Assembly (NCBI GenBank): GCA_050084985.1
Contig: JBITNC010000001.1
Coordinates: 37,634,001-37,698,000, forward strand
DNA: 64,000 nucleotides
Direction: 5' to 3'
Origin: Nageia nagi
Lineage: Eukaryota > Pinophyta
The notes below the pieces were generated by a model that was given only the letters and a program-made list of their open reading frames with translations, had not been told where the DNA came from and did no database searches. This document shows positions 1 through 10,485 of the stretch, in pieces. Numbering within the stretch: position 1 is the stretch's first letter; the number at the start of each line of letters is the position of its first letter. A program made the translations under genes and the position numbers.

Positions 1-1172
1 TATGTTTTAAGGCTTTGGAAATAGGTTCACATGTTGGAGATTGGCTAGTCAAAAGCATTTTGTACTACCACATTTTGTAACCATTATTGATTGAATATGA
101 AGACTAGAAGAGAACCAAGGTTAAAGATTGAGTAGTGCAACAAAGATGTCACCTATGTATCTATATGATACTTCACCATGGCCAAATGGGATTAGGAGGA
201 TGATAATACCTGATTTGGTTTAGGACTAATAGACTACTATCCCATATTTCACATTTTACATTTAGAATACTCATTATAATTTAAGATTGGTATTTGATGT
301 AGCTCCAAGATTTATGGGAGTAGTTGTAATCAAAAATATATATTTTGGATAGTAGAAATGGTAGGGAGTTAGTTCAATTTTCTATGTAAGTTTTGGGTTC
401 TACTAGATTGTGAAGATTTTGTTCGATTGGAATATATGGTACTATTCATGTCTTCCATTTTGTGTTGAACTTTATGATAAGTGATGTTCTATAAACTCTA
501 TTTTGTTCCTTTGCAAAGAGATAGTAAGCCCCCTATTTTTTGTTAAAAGCAAGTGCTTTAGTTAGTTTATAGATTTAGTTAATTTATTGATTTAGTTAGT
601 TTAAAACTTTAGTAGTTTCATTGATAGGTTAACATGCTTTATAGATGAATGGATGGGAGTATTTATTTCTTTGAAATTAAATTGATAGAAATTATTTTCC
701 TTCATATGTTTGTAAAATCATTAGTGTGGTAGTAGGCATTAGTACCCTTCTTGTTTATAATCTCTCTTAAGAATATAAAACCCCCACATGCATGCTTTGG
801 GAGTAGAGACAAGGTAGTAGGCATCCCTCCAATATAATTATATTATGCATATATATTGCATAACCCTTCATAAGCTCCCTTCCTAGATTGATACTATATA
901 TAAATGCTCCATCAAGTAGATTGTCCAAATAATGTGATAAATCTCCAGAAAAATATTTCTACCAACACTACTTAAAAGTTGGGTGTAAGATGAGTGGAAG
1001 AGAACCTAATTCTCTTGAATATTTTTTAAAAAGAACATAAAAAAAGCTTTAGAAATGGTGAACAAAAGAAACAAGGAGGCTAAAAATTTGAGTAAAAATT
1101 CTAATTAGATACCACAAACCATACCTAAAAAATAAATAATATGTTCATAGAATTGATTTGAGAGCTAAATAT
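1..1172. other. AT-rich intergenic DNA
   Basis: I see no gene, RNA or repeat that I can name here. The sequence is AT-rich, with stops in all frames and no long open frame. Confidence 0.5.
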
Positions 1173-1830
1173 TCATTGGTTGAAAGGTGTTGGAATTTCC
1201 ACAAGAGATACTTCTTCAAAATTAGACCAATATGTGTTTTTATGCCCCATTATGTTTCCTAAAAATAACTCCAACTCATTTCCTAATAATGGTCCCAAGC
1301 TTCCATACATTTCATTTTTGCATATCCTTAATGAAGAAGAATAATTTCTAGCTAGCCCTTTCATTGAGTAAGTTCTATTTTCTTCTTGAAACCATCTCCA
1401 AACTTTTTTTAATCCATTTCTTGCTCTAATGGTCTAAGCTAATTCATATTTAAAATAATCATTATTATGTATGATAGTGACAAGAAAGTTGATACCACTC
1501 ATAATAGTTTGATGATAACTATATGGATTAAAAGGCCTCCAGCTCACCTCATTTAAGAAGAGTTTATCCATCTCCATAATGGAATTAACCAATTATTGAT
1601 GAAAATTGAATATATAAAAATCAAATTTACAAGGCAAATTTAACTAAGAAAGATTGTTAAACTTCTTAATTATTCCAATCTTAGCATCTTTAGTCGATTA
1701 TCTAACTACCTCCAACATGAACAGAGAAACATGATATTAAACTGGAAGAGCCTTGGGTGGAAGTTTTAGCCCATATACTTTTATATAAAAAAAACCTTGT
1801 ATGATAAAATATTACCCAATACTTGGTAAT
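1173..1830 (-). pseudogene. decayed reading frame, family unknown
   Basis: Read on the minus strand, one frame runs from about 1830 down to 1173 with protein-like composition, broken by several TAA/TAG codons. Typical pieces are KLPPKALPV, then VSWRPFNPYSYHQTIMSG, then KKVWRWFQEENRTYS, and near the end SLGPLLGNELELFLGNIMGH and VEIPTPFNQ. The last 63 codons are open. The stops sit where glutamine would fit, so C-to-T decay of CAA/CAG is the likely cause. I do not recognise the family. A frameshift near 1860 seems to link it to the upstream piece at 1860-2600. It could be part of a long host gene or of a transposon-borne gene. Confidence 0.4.
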
Positions 1831-1859
1831 AAATCAACCAAAGTCTTATTAATAGTAGG

Positions 1860-2600
1860 TAATGGTATTCCTTTTTATGATAGTATGCAATTTTGGCACT
1901 ACATGCATATAAAAATTTCTTCTTTTTTTATAGCTTACAATTAGATTAATATTCTTCATCATACCTTGAATTCTATCAATTTGTTTATCTTCCAACATAT
2001 ATAAAGTTTCCTTTGGAAATTTAACTTATAATAAATATATGAGAATAAAATAATATGAGAACTCTTTTTAACTCACTAATCTCTCTATGCATTTTATCAC
2101 AAATCCATGTACTATAATCAAATCTCTCCGTTCTCCCTGATGTACTACTAATTTGCATAAGAGCAAACATTTATTTTGTAACAATCAAGTTATCCTCAAT
2201 ACCTAGGAGTATTTATACCATTGTGACCCATGAAGTAGAATTTGGTTTCAAGAAAGCCTTTTAAAATGGAAAAAACCTTGTGCATAATCCTTTTTTATTA
2301 AAATGAAAAGGGTATGACCAACCATTGGCTATATATTGATCATTTTCATGGAAAAAAATTGACTTAATAATAAGTACCTAATCTAATTTCTGATAGAAAA
2401 CTCTCTTGAAATCTCTTTCTTGCAAGGAGAATTCTTTGTTACCATTTTTTTTTTAAATCTATCAACTAGAGAGTAAGCTTGGATTAACCAATACATGAGA
2501 TTTGGATTAAGAATTACCTTTAGACATATTATCTTCTCCATATTGGAATCCCAATTGAAATCCTCTAGATTTTTCATAGCAAAATTTAGTATTTTGACTC
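1860..2600 (-). pseudogene. upstream fragments of the same unknown minus-strand gene
   Basis: Minus-strand reading gives protein-like stretches in changing frames: MKNLEDFNWDSNMEKIICLK and MYWLIQAYSLVDRFKKKM from 2577 down, and LEDKQIDRIQGMMKN with SYKKRRNFYMHVVPKLHT between about 2000 and 1870. They are collinear with the frame at 1173-1830 and probably belong to it. No conserved catalytic motif is visible. The pieces could also be separate exons of a decayed gene. No family assigned. Confidence 0.3.
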
Positions 2601-3250
2601 CTAAATATTGACTTGTTTTCTAGCATGTGTATATTAGGTATATCTTTGATCTTCTACAGGTGAGAACTGGATCTCATAGGATATTATTTCATCATTTCAT
2701 CACTAATCAAATCTTTTTCTCTTGGTTCCAACATTACTTTCATTATCATCCATGAAACTCTTGATGTGGTTGTAATCTTATTACCTTAAAATTCTCCATA
2801 ATGTATTCTTGACTTTTTGAATCCAATAGTTTATTTCTTCCAACCTAACTAAAACTATGATCTCCTCTTAACTAAATTAGAAAAATGTAATCATGACCAC
2901 CTTCAGTATTGTGTTGCTTCAAAATAATAATTTATCACCTTACATTGAATCTCATTTTCAAATCTTGCATGAAAATGACATCACATGTACTAGAACCAAT
3001 AGACAGGTGTAAAATTCTTATTGCACATAAATTGGGTTTTTGACATTAATTCCAACTTCCATTTATTGTTTTCATATGCAAATATCATGATATGATTTAT
3101 CCTTGTGATAAGCTAGCTCATATGAATTATAATCACCCAATGTGACTTATAATCACTCATGTGGAAAGGCCTTTTTCTTTCTATCATTATTTGACAAGCC
3201 ATTCCTAATGATTTGACAAGTCACTCCTAATAAACTCAATTAGTTGTGCT
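2601..3250. other. AT-rich intergenic DNA
   Basis: Nothing recognisable. A short internal echo (aatgatttgacaagtcactcctaa-like) occurs twice near 3180-3230. Confidence 0.4.
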
Positions 3251-4035
3251 ATTTTATGAAAATGTAGCAAAGGATAATAAACAAAATGCAACAAAGGAAA
3301 AAAAGAAAAACACAAGAAAGGAAAATAACATGACACAATAAAAGAAAATAAACATATAGTAGCAAAGGAAAATAAACAAAATGCAGCAAGAGGAAAAAAA
3401 TAAAATGCATCAAAGGAAATAAATATAATGTAGCATATGCAGTAATATGTATCTATGCATGTGTTATTCTAGTAAATTATGTGTAAAGGTTCTTTTCAAT
3501 GGGATGTAAAGATAATTGGTTTTATAACTTAGTTTGATGTATATAGTAATGATACTTGTAGCAAAAATGTAGCTTTTTGGTCAACATAAGGATATTTTTA
3601 TGAAAATGCAATAAAGATAATAAACAAAATACAATAAAGAAAAAAAAAAGCAAATGCAGCAAAGGAAAATAAATATAACACAACAAAGAAAAATAAACAT
3701 AAAGCAACAAAGGGAAATAAATAAAATGTAGAAAGAGGAAAAAAAAAATGCCTCAAAGGAAATAAAGATAACATAACATATACAACAATATATTTTTATC
3801 CATGTGGTATTCTAGTAAATTTTGTTTAAAGGTTCTTTTTGATTAGAAGTAAAGATAATCAGTTGTATAACTTAGTTTGATGTATATAGTAATGATAGCT
3901 ATAGCAAAAATGTATATTTTTGAAAATTAGAAGGATATTTTTATGAAAATGTAGTAAAGAATAATAAACAAATTGCAACAAAGGAAAAAAAACTAAAACA
4001 TAGTAAAGAAAAATAAATATAAAGAAACATCACAT
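3251..4035. repeat. 345-bp tandem repeat, about 2.3 copies
   Basis: The start phrase tttatgaaaatg(t/c)a recurs at 3253, 3598 and 3940, giving periods of 345 and 342 bp. Each unit opens with an A/G-rich block of short sub-repeats (gcaacaaaggaaaataaac variants) and continues with a shared non-repetitive stretch (ttctagtaaatt, aacttagtttgatgtatata, gtaatgat). The third copy is truncated after its opening block. A single remnant of the opening block is found far away at 22945-22990, so the unit is dispersed as well as tandem. Confidence 0.8.
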
Positions 4036-4320
4036 TTGACATGATTATATGGCCTAAGCACATTTGATATTATATTTAATGACATCTACTATCACATTTA
4101 AGGAGATTAGCAAATTATTAAAGATAAATTTTACATGATTATATGGCCTAAGGGATTTTGGGCATCATATTTAAGAAGATTAATATTTTAAATAATATTG
4201 GTAATCACATGAATTAATTGAAGTGTGCCAATAGTAAAAAGAGAAGGATGAGAGAGAAGTTTGAAGAGGAAGTAATCAATTCACCATATGAGCCATCCTA
4301 GTTCAATTTGATGGTGATAA
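4036..4320. other. AT-rich spacer
   Basis: AT-rich sequence with a repeated phrase (catgattatatggcctaag at about 4037 and 4136). No gene seen apart from possible upstream sequence of the frame at 4321. Confidence 0.4.
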
Positions 4321-5613
4321 ATGTTGGTGGATGTAGGGAAAATAGAGCAACTGAGAAATGGGGGAGATCTTATTTCCATTGAACCTATGAATATAAGAGG
4401 TGTAAGGAGCAAGCCAAAAGTGTGGAATATCTTATGTAAAGAAGGCATGAAATGTTTTATGGAAGCATGTAGGGGTTTTTATCCTATATTATCTAGATAT
4501 TTTTCTAATACTTGGATGGATGGGGTATGTAAAATTCATGGAAGAAATATTATTTTCAAACCCCAAACTATATCTCAAATGATATTTCTACCAAATGAGG
4601 GCAAGGAGTTGAAAAGGAATGCTAAAGTAGTCAATGCGAGGGAAATTAAATGCTTTGAGGGGGGAATTTTTAAGGTGATAAAGTACAAATTAGACTATTA
4701 TAAAGAAACCTTTACACACCCATGGGATAATGTAATGATTCAAATGATGAAATACATATCTCTAAATGGAAGACACAAGGAAATGTTTGCTTTCCATTTT
4801 GCACTCCCCAATTACTTCAAATATGAGGAGGAGAAGGTAAATCTATCTTTCTTCATCTACCACTTCATGCAACTATCAATGCAAAAGTTTAAACATAATA
4901 TGGAATAATGCCCCCTCAATCAATTTGTAATAAAGTTCATATATGGTATGAATATTTCCAATCAAGTACAAATTGCTCCACATGTGAACAAAGGAGTGGA
5001 GGAGAATGAAGAGAATACACCCTTAAGCCCTAATATTCATAAATGGATAAGAGAAAGAAATAAAAAGAAGGAAAATGAAATTTTAACCCCAACCCTAACT
5101 TTAGCTTAAACTTCACCTTTAGTTTTAGTTCTAATTATCACCTATCAAAAGAAATGAAGAAAGAAAGCAACATAAAGTGAAGGAATCCAAGAACCCAAAT
5201 AACCACCTACATTGGTGGAAGTAATGATAACTTCCCATGATTAGGAAATGGACAATGGTAACTTCAATGAAAACACAAAGAATGAAAATGAAGAAGTAGA
5301 GGAACAAACAACAAAAGAATGGGATATAAACTTGGTAATAACCATATGCAAAGAATCAACATCAAATGAATTGGAGAAGGAATACCATGTTCTAATTCAA
5401 GATCAAGCCCCAATTGAAAAGCAATCCCTAATGCGAAGAATGAGATCCAAAATGAAAGCTAGAATAATGATAGAATGCTACCTCATTCATAATATCATAT
5501 TGGTAGAGGTAATTGAATCTAATGAAAGGCCAAATCAAGGTATGAAGAAGTCCCATGTCCAAATGAACAATCAACAAGTTATACAATCCAACAATTCAAT
5601 CCTAGATAGATAA
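4321..5613 (+). pseudogene. decayed plant transposon-associated-type protein gene
   Basis: One frame (frame 1) holds from the ATG at 4321 to a TAG ending at 5613, about 430 codons. Stops inside it (the first at 4906-4908, then several to about 5245) sit mostly where glutamine fits, plus one TGA. The first 195 codons are open. The N-terminal half has PKVWNILCKEGMKCFMEACR, YFSNTWMDGVCKIHGR and IIFKPQTISQMIFLPNEG. This pattern of a basic segment, then F-P-x-T-I, then a leucine/proline motif and G, resembles the domain annotated in plants as a putative plant transposon protein domain. The second half is polar and rich in E, K, N and Q, likely disordered. I recognise no enzyme active site. Function unknown; the family call is by eye. 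Confidence 0.45.
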
Positions 5614-5796
5614 ATATCTATAAACAATACTATAAATGTAAATTCATGGATTTGACTTTTTAAAAAGAGGATGGATCACCAACACTAATCCTATGGAATG
5701 ACCCCACAATTGGTAAATAGTTTGGGGAGTTTAATAAAAGGGTGATATTCATCAAAAAGCCTATCCATTCTCATATTCTACAAAAAAAGGTGAACA

Positions 5797-6190
5797 ATAG
5801 CTACATTTTGTATAATGCATTGCTAAATTTTGTATAATGTTATATTTTGTATGATGCACTACTACATTTTGTATAATGCTATATATTTTTTTTACCTTGG
5901 AATATAGAAAGATGTTTTTATAAATTGTATGTATATTGTAAATGAGACAATTTTGTATAATGGGTGGAGACCCTTTCAAAACTCCTTGTTTTGATTAATA
6001 TCAATTTACTCAATTATTAGTCAAAAAAATAAAAATGTACAACAACTAGTTTCTCAATTTTTATGAAAATATATTTTTATTGTATAATGTTGCATTTTCA
6101 TGGTTTTCTATTTCTATATAATGAAAACATTTTTTTTTTGTATAATGAAAATAATTTTTTGATATGATGTGTTTTTTTGATTTTTTGGTA
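5797..6190. repeat. TGTATAATG-rich degenerate minisatellite
   Basis: The phrase acattttgtataatg(c/t) and close variants recur at about 5801, 5827, 5843, 5868 and further on to about 6140, with spacing of roughly 15-30 bp. It is imperfect and spreads into plain AT-rich sequence. No gene seen from 5614 to 6768. Confidence 0.5.
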
Positions 6191-7293
6191 TAAATGCTAT
6201 ATTTTTATTTTTTTGGTATTCATCTAAAAATTGCAATCTTATATGTTTGTGTGTGCTTTTTATAGTTTTTGGAACAAAGTTAAGATAATATCTTCATTGG
6301 TTGATACATAATGACATTGAAAAGGCATAGAATATTCAATCTACCCATCCATAATATCCATGGAAAATAACTATTTTGTTAAAAGGATTTAACCTAGTCA
6401 AAAATACCATGCAAGGGAGATATGTTAGATTCAATGGTAGAAATACCTTTATGTAGGTGAAATGATTTTGTAAAGGGTAAAGAATTAAATACTAAAGCAT
6501 AATGCACATTTTTATATGAGAAAAAATATAAAAATTATTAAGAAGGAACGAAATATAAGGTAGTGAGACATGACATGTAAGTAATTATATATTTTTTCTA
6601 ATTTGTGCATTGCATGGTCATCTTTTGGCAAGTAATGTATTATAAATTATTTGTTTGATATGTACTTATTGGTGTGCTTATATATATAAGGATAAGAAAA
6701 ACTATCCACCTATTCCAATATGAAAGAGATACTTTGCTAATAAAATAGGTTGTTAATGTTATTTTATTGTGAAGGTATACCAAAATTTACTAGAAGTTGC
6801 ATTTATCATGTGTAATTGTTTTGAACATGTTGAATTGGATGGAAAATCTTGCCATGGAGTACATGATATAAGCAAAATAATAAATGAAAGGGTAAAATGT
6901 TCTCTACATATATCAAAAGAGATTTATTCATTGATTGAGTCATTACTAATATTTAGTATTCTCATTGATACAATATTTAATGGGTAATGCTTGAATGAAT
7001 AGTTTCCAAATCTACCTACTATTTGAGACACTTTCATACTAAGGAGGGATGTTCATAACATATACAATAGATTCAATAAAGGAAAGGTACCAAAGGCTAA
7101 AGATGATGCCATTAGTATTGACCATTAGTACTAGTCTTAGAAGGATAAGTTCTTCATATATAAGAACCCTAATGATGCTAAAGGAAAATTTATTATTGGT
7201 ATTCAAATAGAATGGATGCTTAAGAATATGGTCAAACTATCCCAAAACAACATAATTTCAATGGTTTCAAACTTTAATATAAATTTATACGAT

Positions 7294-7382
7294 GTAAGTA
7301 TTGCTGAGTTTTTTGCATTGTTGATATTGTGAATTGTTGATTTTTTTGTATTATTGATTTCTCTATATTTTTGATATTGCAG
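7294..7382 (+). other. predicted intron in the MULE/SWIM gene
   Basis: It starts GTAAGT and ends TTGCAG, is 89 bp long, T-rich, and in phase 0. Removing it joins ...LYD to YQFYTLLMFD, which is the family order. This shows that the copy was derived from DNA rather than from spliced mRNA. Confidence 0.75.
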
Positions 7383-7582
7383 TACCAATTCTACACATTA
7401 CTTATGTTTGATTCCCAAGAAAGTGGTATACCCATGGCATGGGTTGTCACTTACAAAAATGGTGTTGATGACATATTTGAGTGGCTAGAAATATTGAAAA
7501 ACTATTATCTAGAATGCCAACCAAGTTGGCATGTGAATGTATTTATTACCAATGATACTACTATAGAAATTCAGATCATTAG

Positions 7583-7705
7583 GTTTGTTTCCTATATTTT
7601 GTTAATAAATATGCAAAAGTAGTTGAAATAATGTTGTTTTTTTAAGAGTATTATTTTATGATGTTCATCTTAAATACATGTTCTTGTTGTTCCATGTATG
7701 TCTAG
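7583..7705 (+). other. predicted intron in the MULE/SWIM gene
   Basis: It starts GTTTGT and ends GTCTAG, is 123 bp, and in phase 2 (codon AG|G). Removing it joins EIQIIR to KVFICIH...TWHVKKAW as in the family. Confidence 0.7.
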
Positions 7706-8725
7706 GAAAGTGTTTATTTGCATCCATTTGTTATTTACATGGCATGTGAAAAAGGCTTGGTTAAATAATATCTATAAAAATGTATCAAGTAAAGAGGTTG
7801 AAAATGTTATTTTTACAAGGATAGATCAAATAATGAATAAATTCAAGGATGAAGCATCAATAAAATCAAATGTATTTAAGTTTTACATTGATTTCCATGG
7901 GGAGAAGGATTTTTTAAAATACTTGATCAATTATTAATTTGAGGATGATAGAATTTGTAAGTTCATACTAAACATGTTTATGATTATTATTTAATAAATT
8001 TTCAAGCCTTTATGATTTTGATTCCCATATTTTTTGTTACAAGAATGTGTGTGACATGTTACAGGAATTTTCCACATTCCAACCAAGAAACCAATTCAAC
8101 CATAGAGTCATACCATTGTACTTTGAAAACTAAATTTCTACAAAAAAAGGTAAGAAAACATGGTAGAAGAATAGATTAGTTAATTTACATGCTTTTAGAA
8201 ATAATTTTTCTATATTTTATAAATATGTGTAAATTGAAGATACTTGTATTCTAGAACAACTTAAAAAAAGAAAAGAGTTTAGAAGGTTAAATAAAGAGGT
8301 CTAGGTTGATACTTGATTATCATTTTTCCCTCATGAATATGTCATTGATTCATACTAGATGAGGAACTAGTCAAATCCATTAATTCAATATCTTATTACC
8401 CAATAGGGGAAGACAATTTTAAATGCAATTGCGAGTGGGAATTACAAGGTAACACATGCAAGCATGTTTTGAAAATCATGAATTTGTTGGTTGATCATAC
8501 TCATTTACCTCATGATACAATGTCACCTACACCTAATACATATTATTCTCCTAACAACACAATAACACATCATGCCAATAGCCCTCTAATTGAAGAAAAT
8601 TTGGTTCAACCTTCAACTCCTTAGAAACAAAGGGTTGAAGAGAGAGAGGTATGGTTAAAATCATTCTTAGAGAAACCATAGGATACTCTTGGAAGTGGGA
8701 ACCAATGTGTAAGATTCATTGAGAA

Positions 8726-9420
8726 TATGTAGGATCGATCCTCCAAATTCTCATTCTTAATAGATTCCTATGCAACTGAGATGTCTTTAAAAAGAAAAAT
8801 GAGTTGGATGAGTTCTCCATGTAAAAAGAAGTGTGGGACTTGAGAGATGAAATTGGTTGATCTAAATATCCATACCCAAAAAAATCCTCTTTATATTTTT
8901 TCATGATTGAATAAGTGTGATAAAACCAAATGAACATAATTTAAAAGTATTTTTTATAATATGTACTCATAATTGAAAGTCTAACTAGATTACATTCTAT
9001 TATATGAAACATTTTATTTTCAACGATAAAATGTTATGCAGTACTATAAATTGAACATCAACACCTTAAGTTTAAATGAGCATATGAGCAAATATAATGG
9101 GTTTACAATGAAACTCTTAGTAACCATAATCTTGGCCCATATGTTCACTCAATCTTAGTTTGAAAAATGGCCTTCAATAGTCTATCATTTGTTATGATCT
9201 CCCCAAACTAATTGAGATTGAATGAGCATAGGAACATAGAACATGGTTTTGTAATGGTAAAACCATGATAATAGCGCATATACTTACTCAATTACATCAA
9301 AAAATGACCATAATGAAATGAAAATAAACCTTTAATACATAGAAAATCTTAAAACACAACATAGTAATGGTAGGTGAACACCTATGATAGGCAACCATAA
9401 ACCCTAAAAACCTTAAAGAT
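8726..9420. other. AT-rich intergenic DNA
   Basis: No gene recognised. Imperfect echoes of gagcatatgagcaaatat and tatgttcactcaat-like phrases recur. Confidence 0.4.
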
Positions 9421-9425
9421 GATAA

Positions 9426-9592
9426 GCAAAAACACCCATAATTAGACATAGACATACACCAATAATTAGATAGCATAAATTACCATAATTATATGTGAAC
9501 ATATGACCATTATTAGAAAATAATAAATGCCCATAATTATATAGGTACAAATTCCCATATTTAGATGAGCAAATACACCCATAATTAGATAA
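9426..9592. repeat. cccataattaga minisatellite
   Basis: Degenerate units of roughly 24-26 bp built on aaa(t/c)(g/a)cccataattagata recur about six times. The same unit reappears at 23940-24170, where it lies within a copia-type LTR candidate, so this block may be a relic of that kind of LTR. Confidence 0.6.
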
Positions 9593-10480
9593 GTCTATTG
9601 GAATGCTTTAACTAACATTACACACATCTAAGGATAAGGTTCACATTCACACAAATAAGATACATACTAATTTTCATTCACCCAAAAGATTTTAGAGATA
9701 TATTTATTTTCATTCACCCAAAATATTCTAAATATATAGTAATTTTGATTTATCCAAAAGATTCTAAAGACATACTGATTTTCAATTCACCAAAAATATT
9801 TTAAAGACATACTATGCTATCATAAGAAAAATGTGGCAAATCAAAATTGTGCTAATTTGCTATCATCAAAAAATGTAGCACATCAAAGTTGTGATACCAT
9901 CAAAAAATGTAGCACATCAAAATTATATTTTCATAAGAAAATGTAGCACATTTTAAGAAAACACAACAAACTATAACAATAGAAGAAAATAAAGCAGATT
10001 GTAAAACAAAGCATATATGTCCTTTTGTATGTTGCCAAACTTATCATTTATTAAATCTCATAAAAAAATAGTCATTTGCATTTTTAAAAAATATTTGATA
10101 GCTCTTTAAACCATGAGTGTACCATGTATACCATGTGATCATTACATTCCATGAGATTATATTTCAAAATAACATATAAAATCAAATTCAATTACTTGGG
10201 AAAGAAACCAATCAATTACATTTTTTGCATATCAATTTGATACAATCAAAGTATCCAAAATAACATTATTATTGTTACAATCATTCAAATATTAAGATAC
10301 AATCAAAGTATTCCCTAAAGTATCTATAAAAATATTAATATTATTAAAATAATTCAATCCTTCTATTACAATCAAAGTATCCACCAAAATATCCACATTA
10401 ACAATTTTACAATCTTTCAATTTGTTACAACCACATTACACCAAAGACCACCAAAGTATCCACATTACATATCAATTTGT
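9593..10480. repeat. AT-rich DNA with short degenerate repeats
   Basis: Two local families are visible: atgtagcacatcaaa(g/a)tt around 9830-9955 (three to four copies), and acaatcaaagtatcca around 10240-10470 (several copies). A cccaaaa(g/t)attcta(a)agacata phrase recurs at 9680-9810. No gene seen. Confidence 0.5.
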
Positions 10481-10485
10481 TACAA

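Larger units (their letters stand above)
6769..8725 (+). pseudogene. broken MULE/SWIM zinc-finger transposase-like gene with introns
   Basis: The intact family is a Mutator-like DDE transposase or its domesticated relatives, ending in a SWIM zinc finger. Reading along the strand: an N-terminal exon in frame 1 (6769-7293) with GKFIIGIQIEWMLKNMVKL; exon 7383-7582 with YQFYTLLMFDSQESGIPMAW and ITNDTTIEIQIIR; exon 7706-7956 with TWHVKKAWLNNIYKNV; exon 8065-8149 with NQETNSTIESYHCTLK, needing a 1-base frame change near 8085; and a last exon with CNCEWELQGNTCKHVLKI, the SWIM CxC...CxH (codons 8424-8432 and 8457-8465). Introns 7294-7382 (GTAAGT...GCAG) and 7583-7705 (GTTTG...CTAG) restore the family reading exactly. 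Damage includes stops at 6985, three TAG near 7128-7140, and TAA near 7934. The expected DxTF motif reads MVSNF, so the first catalytic Asp is lost. It is surely inactive. Confidence 0.8.

Noticed and set aside
5797-6190. Bacterial-type tataat promoter boxes
   Set aside because: They are repeats in AT-rich plant nuclear DNA; nothing supports promoter use.
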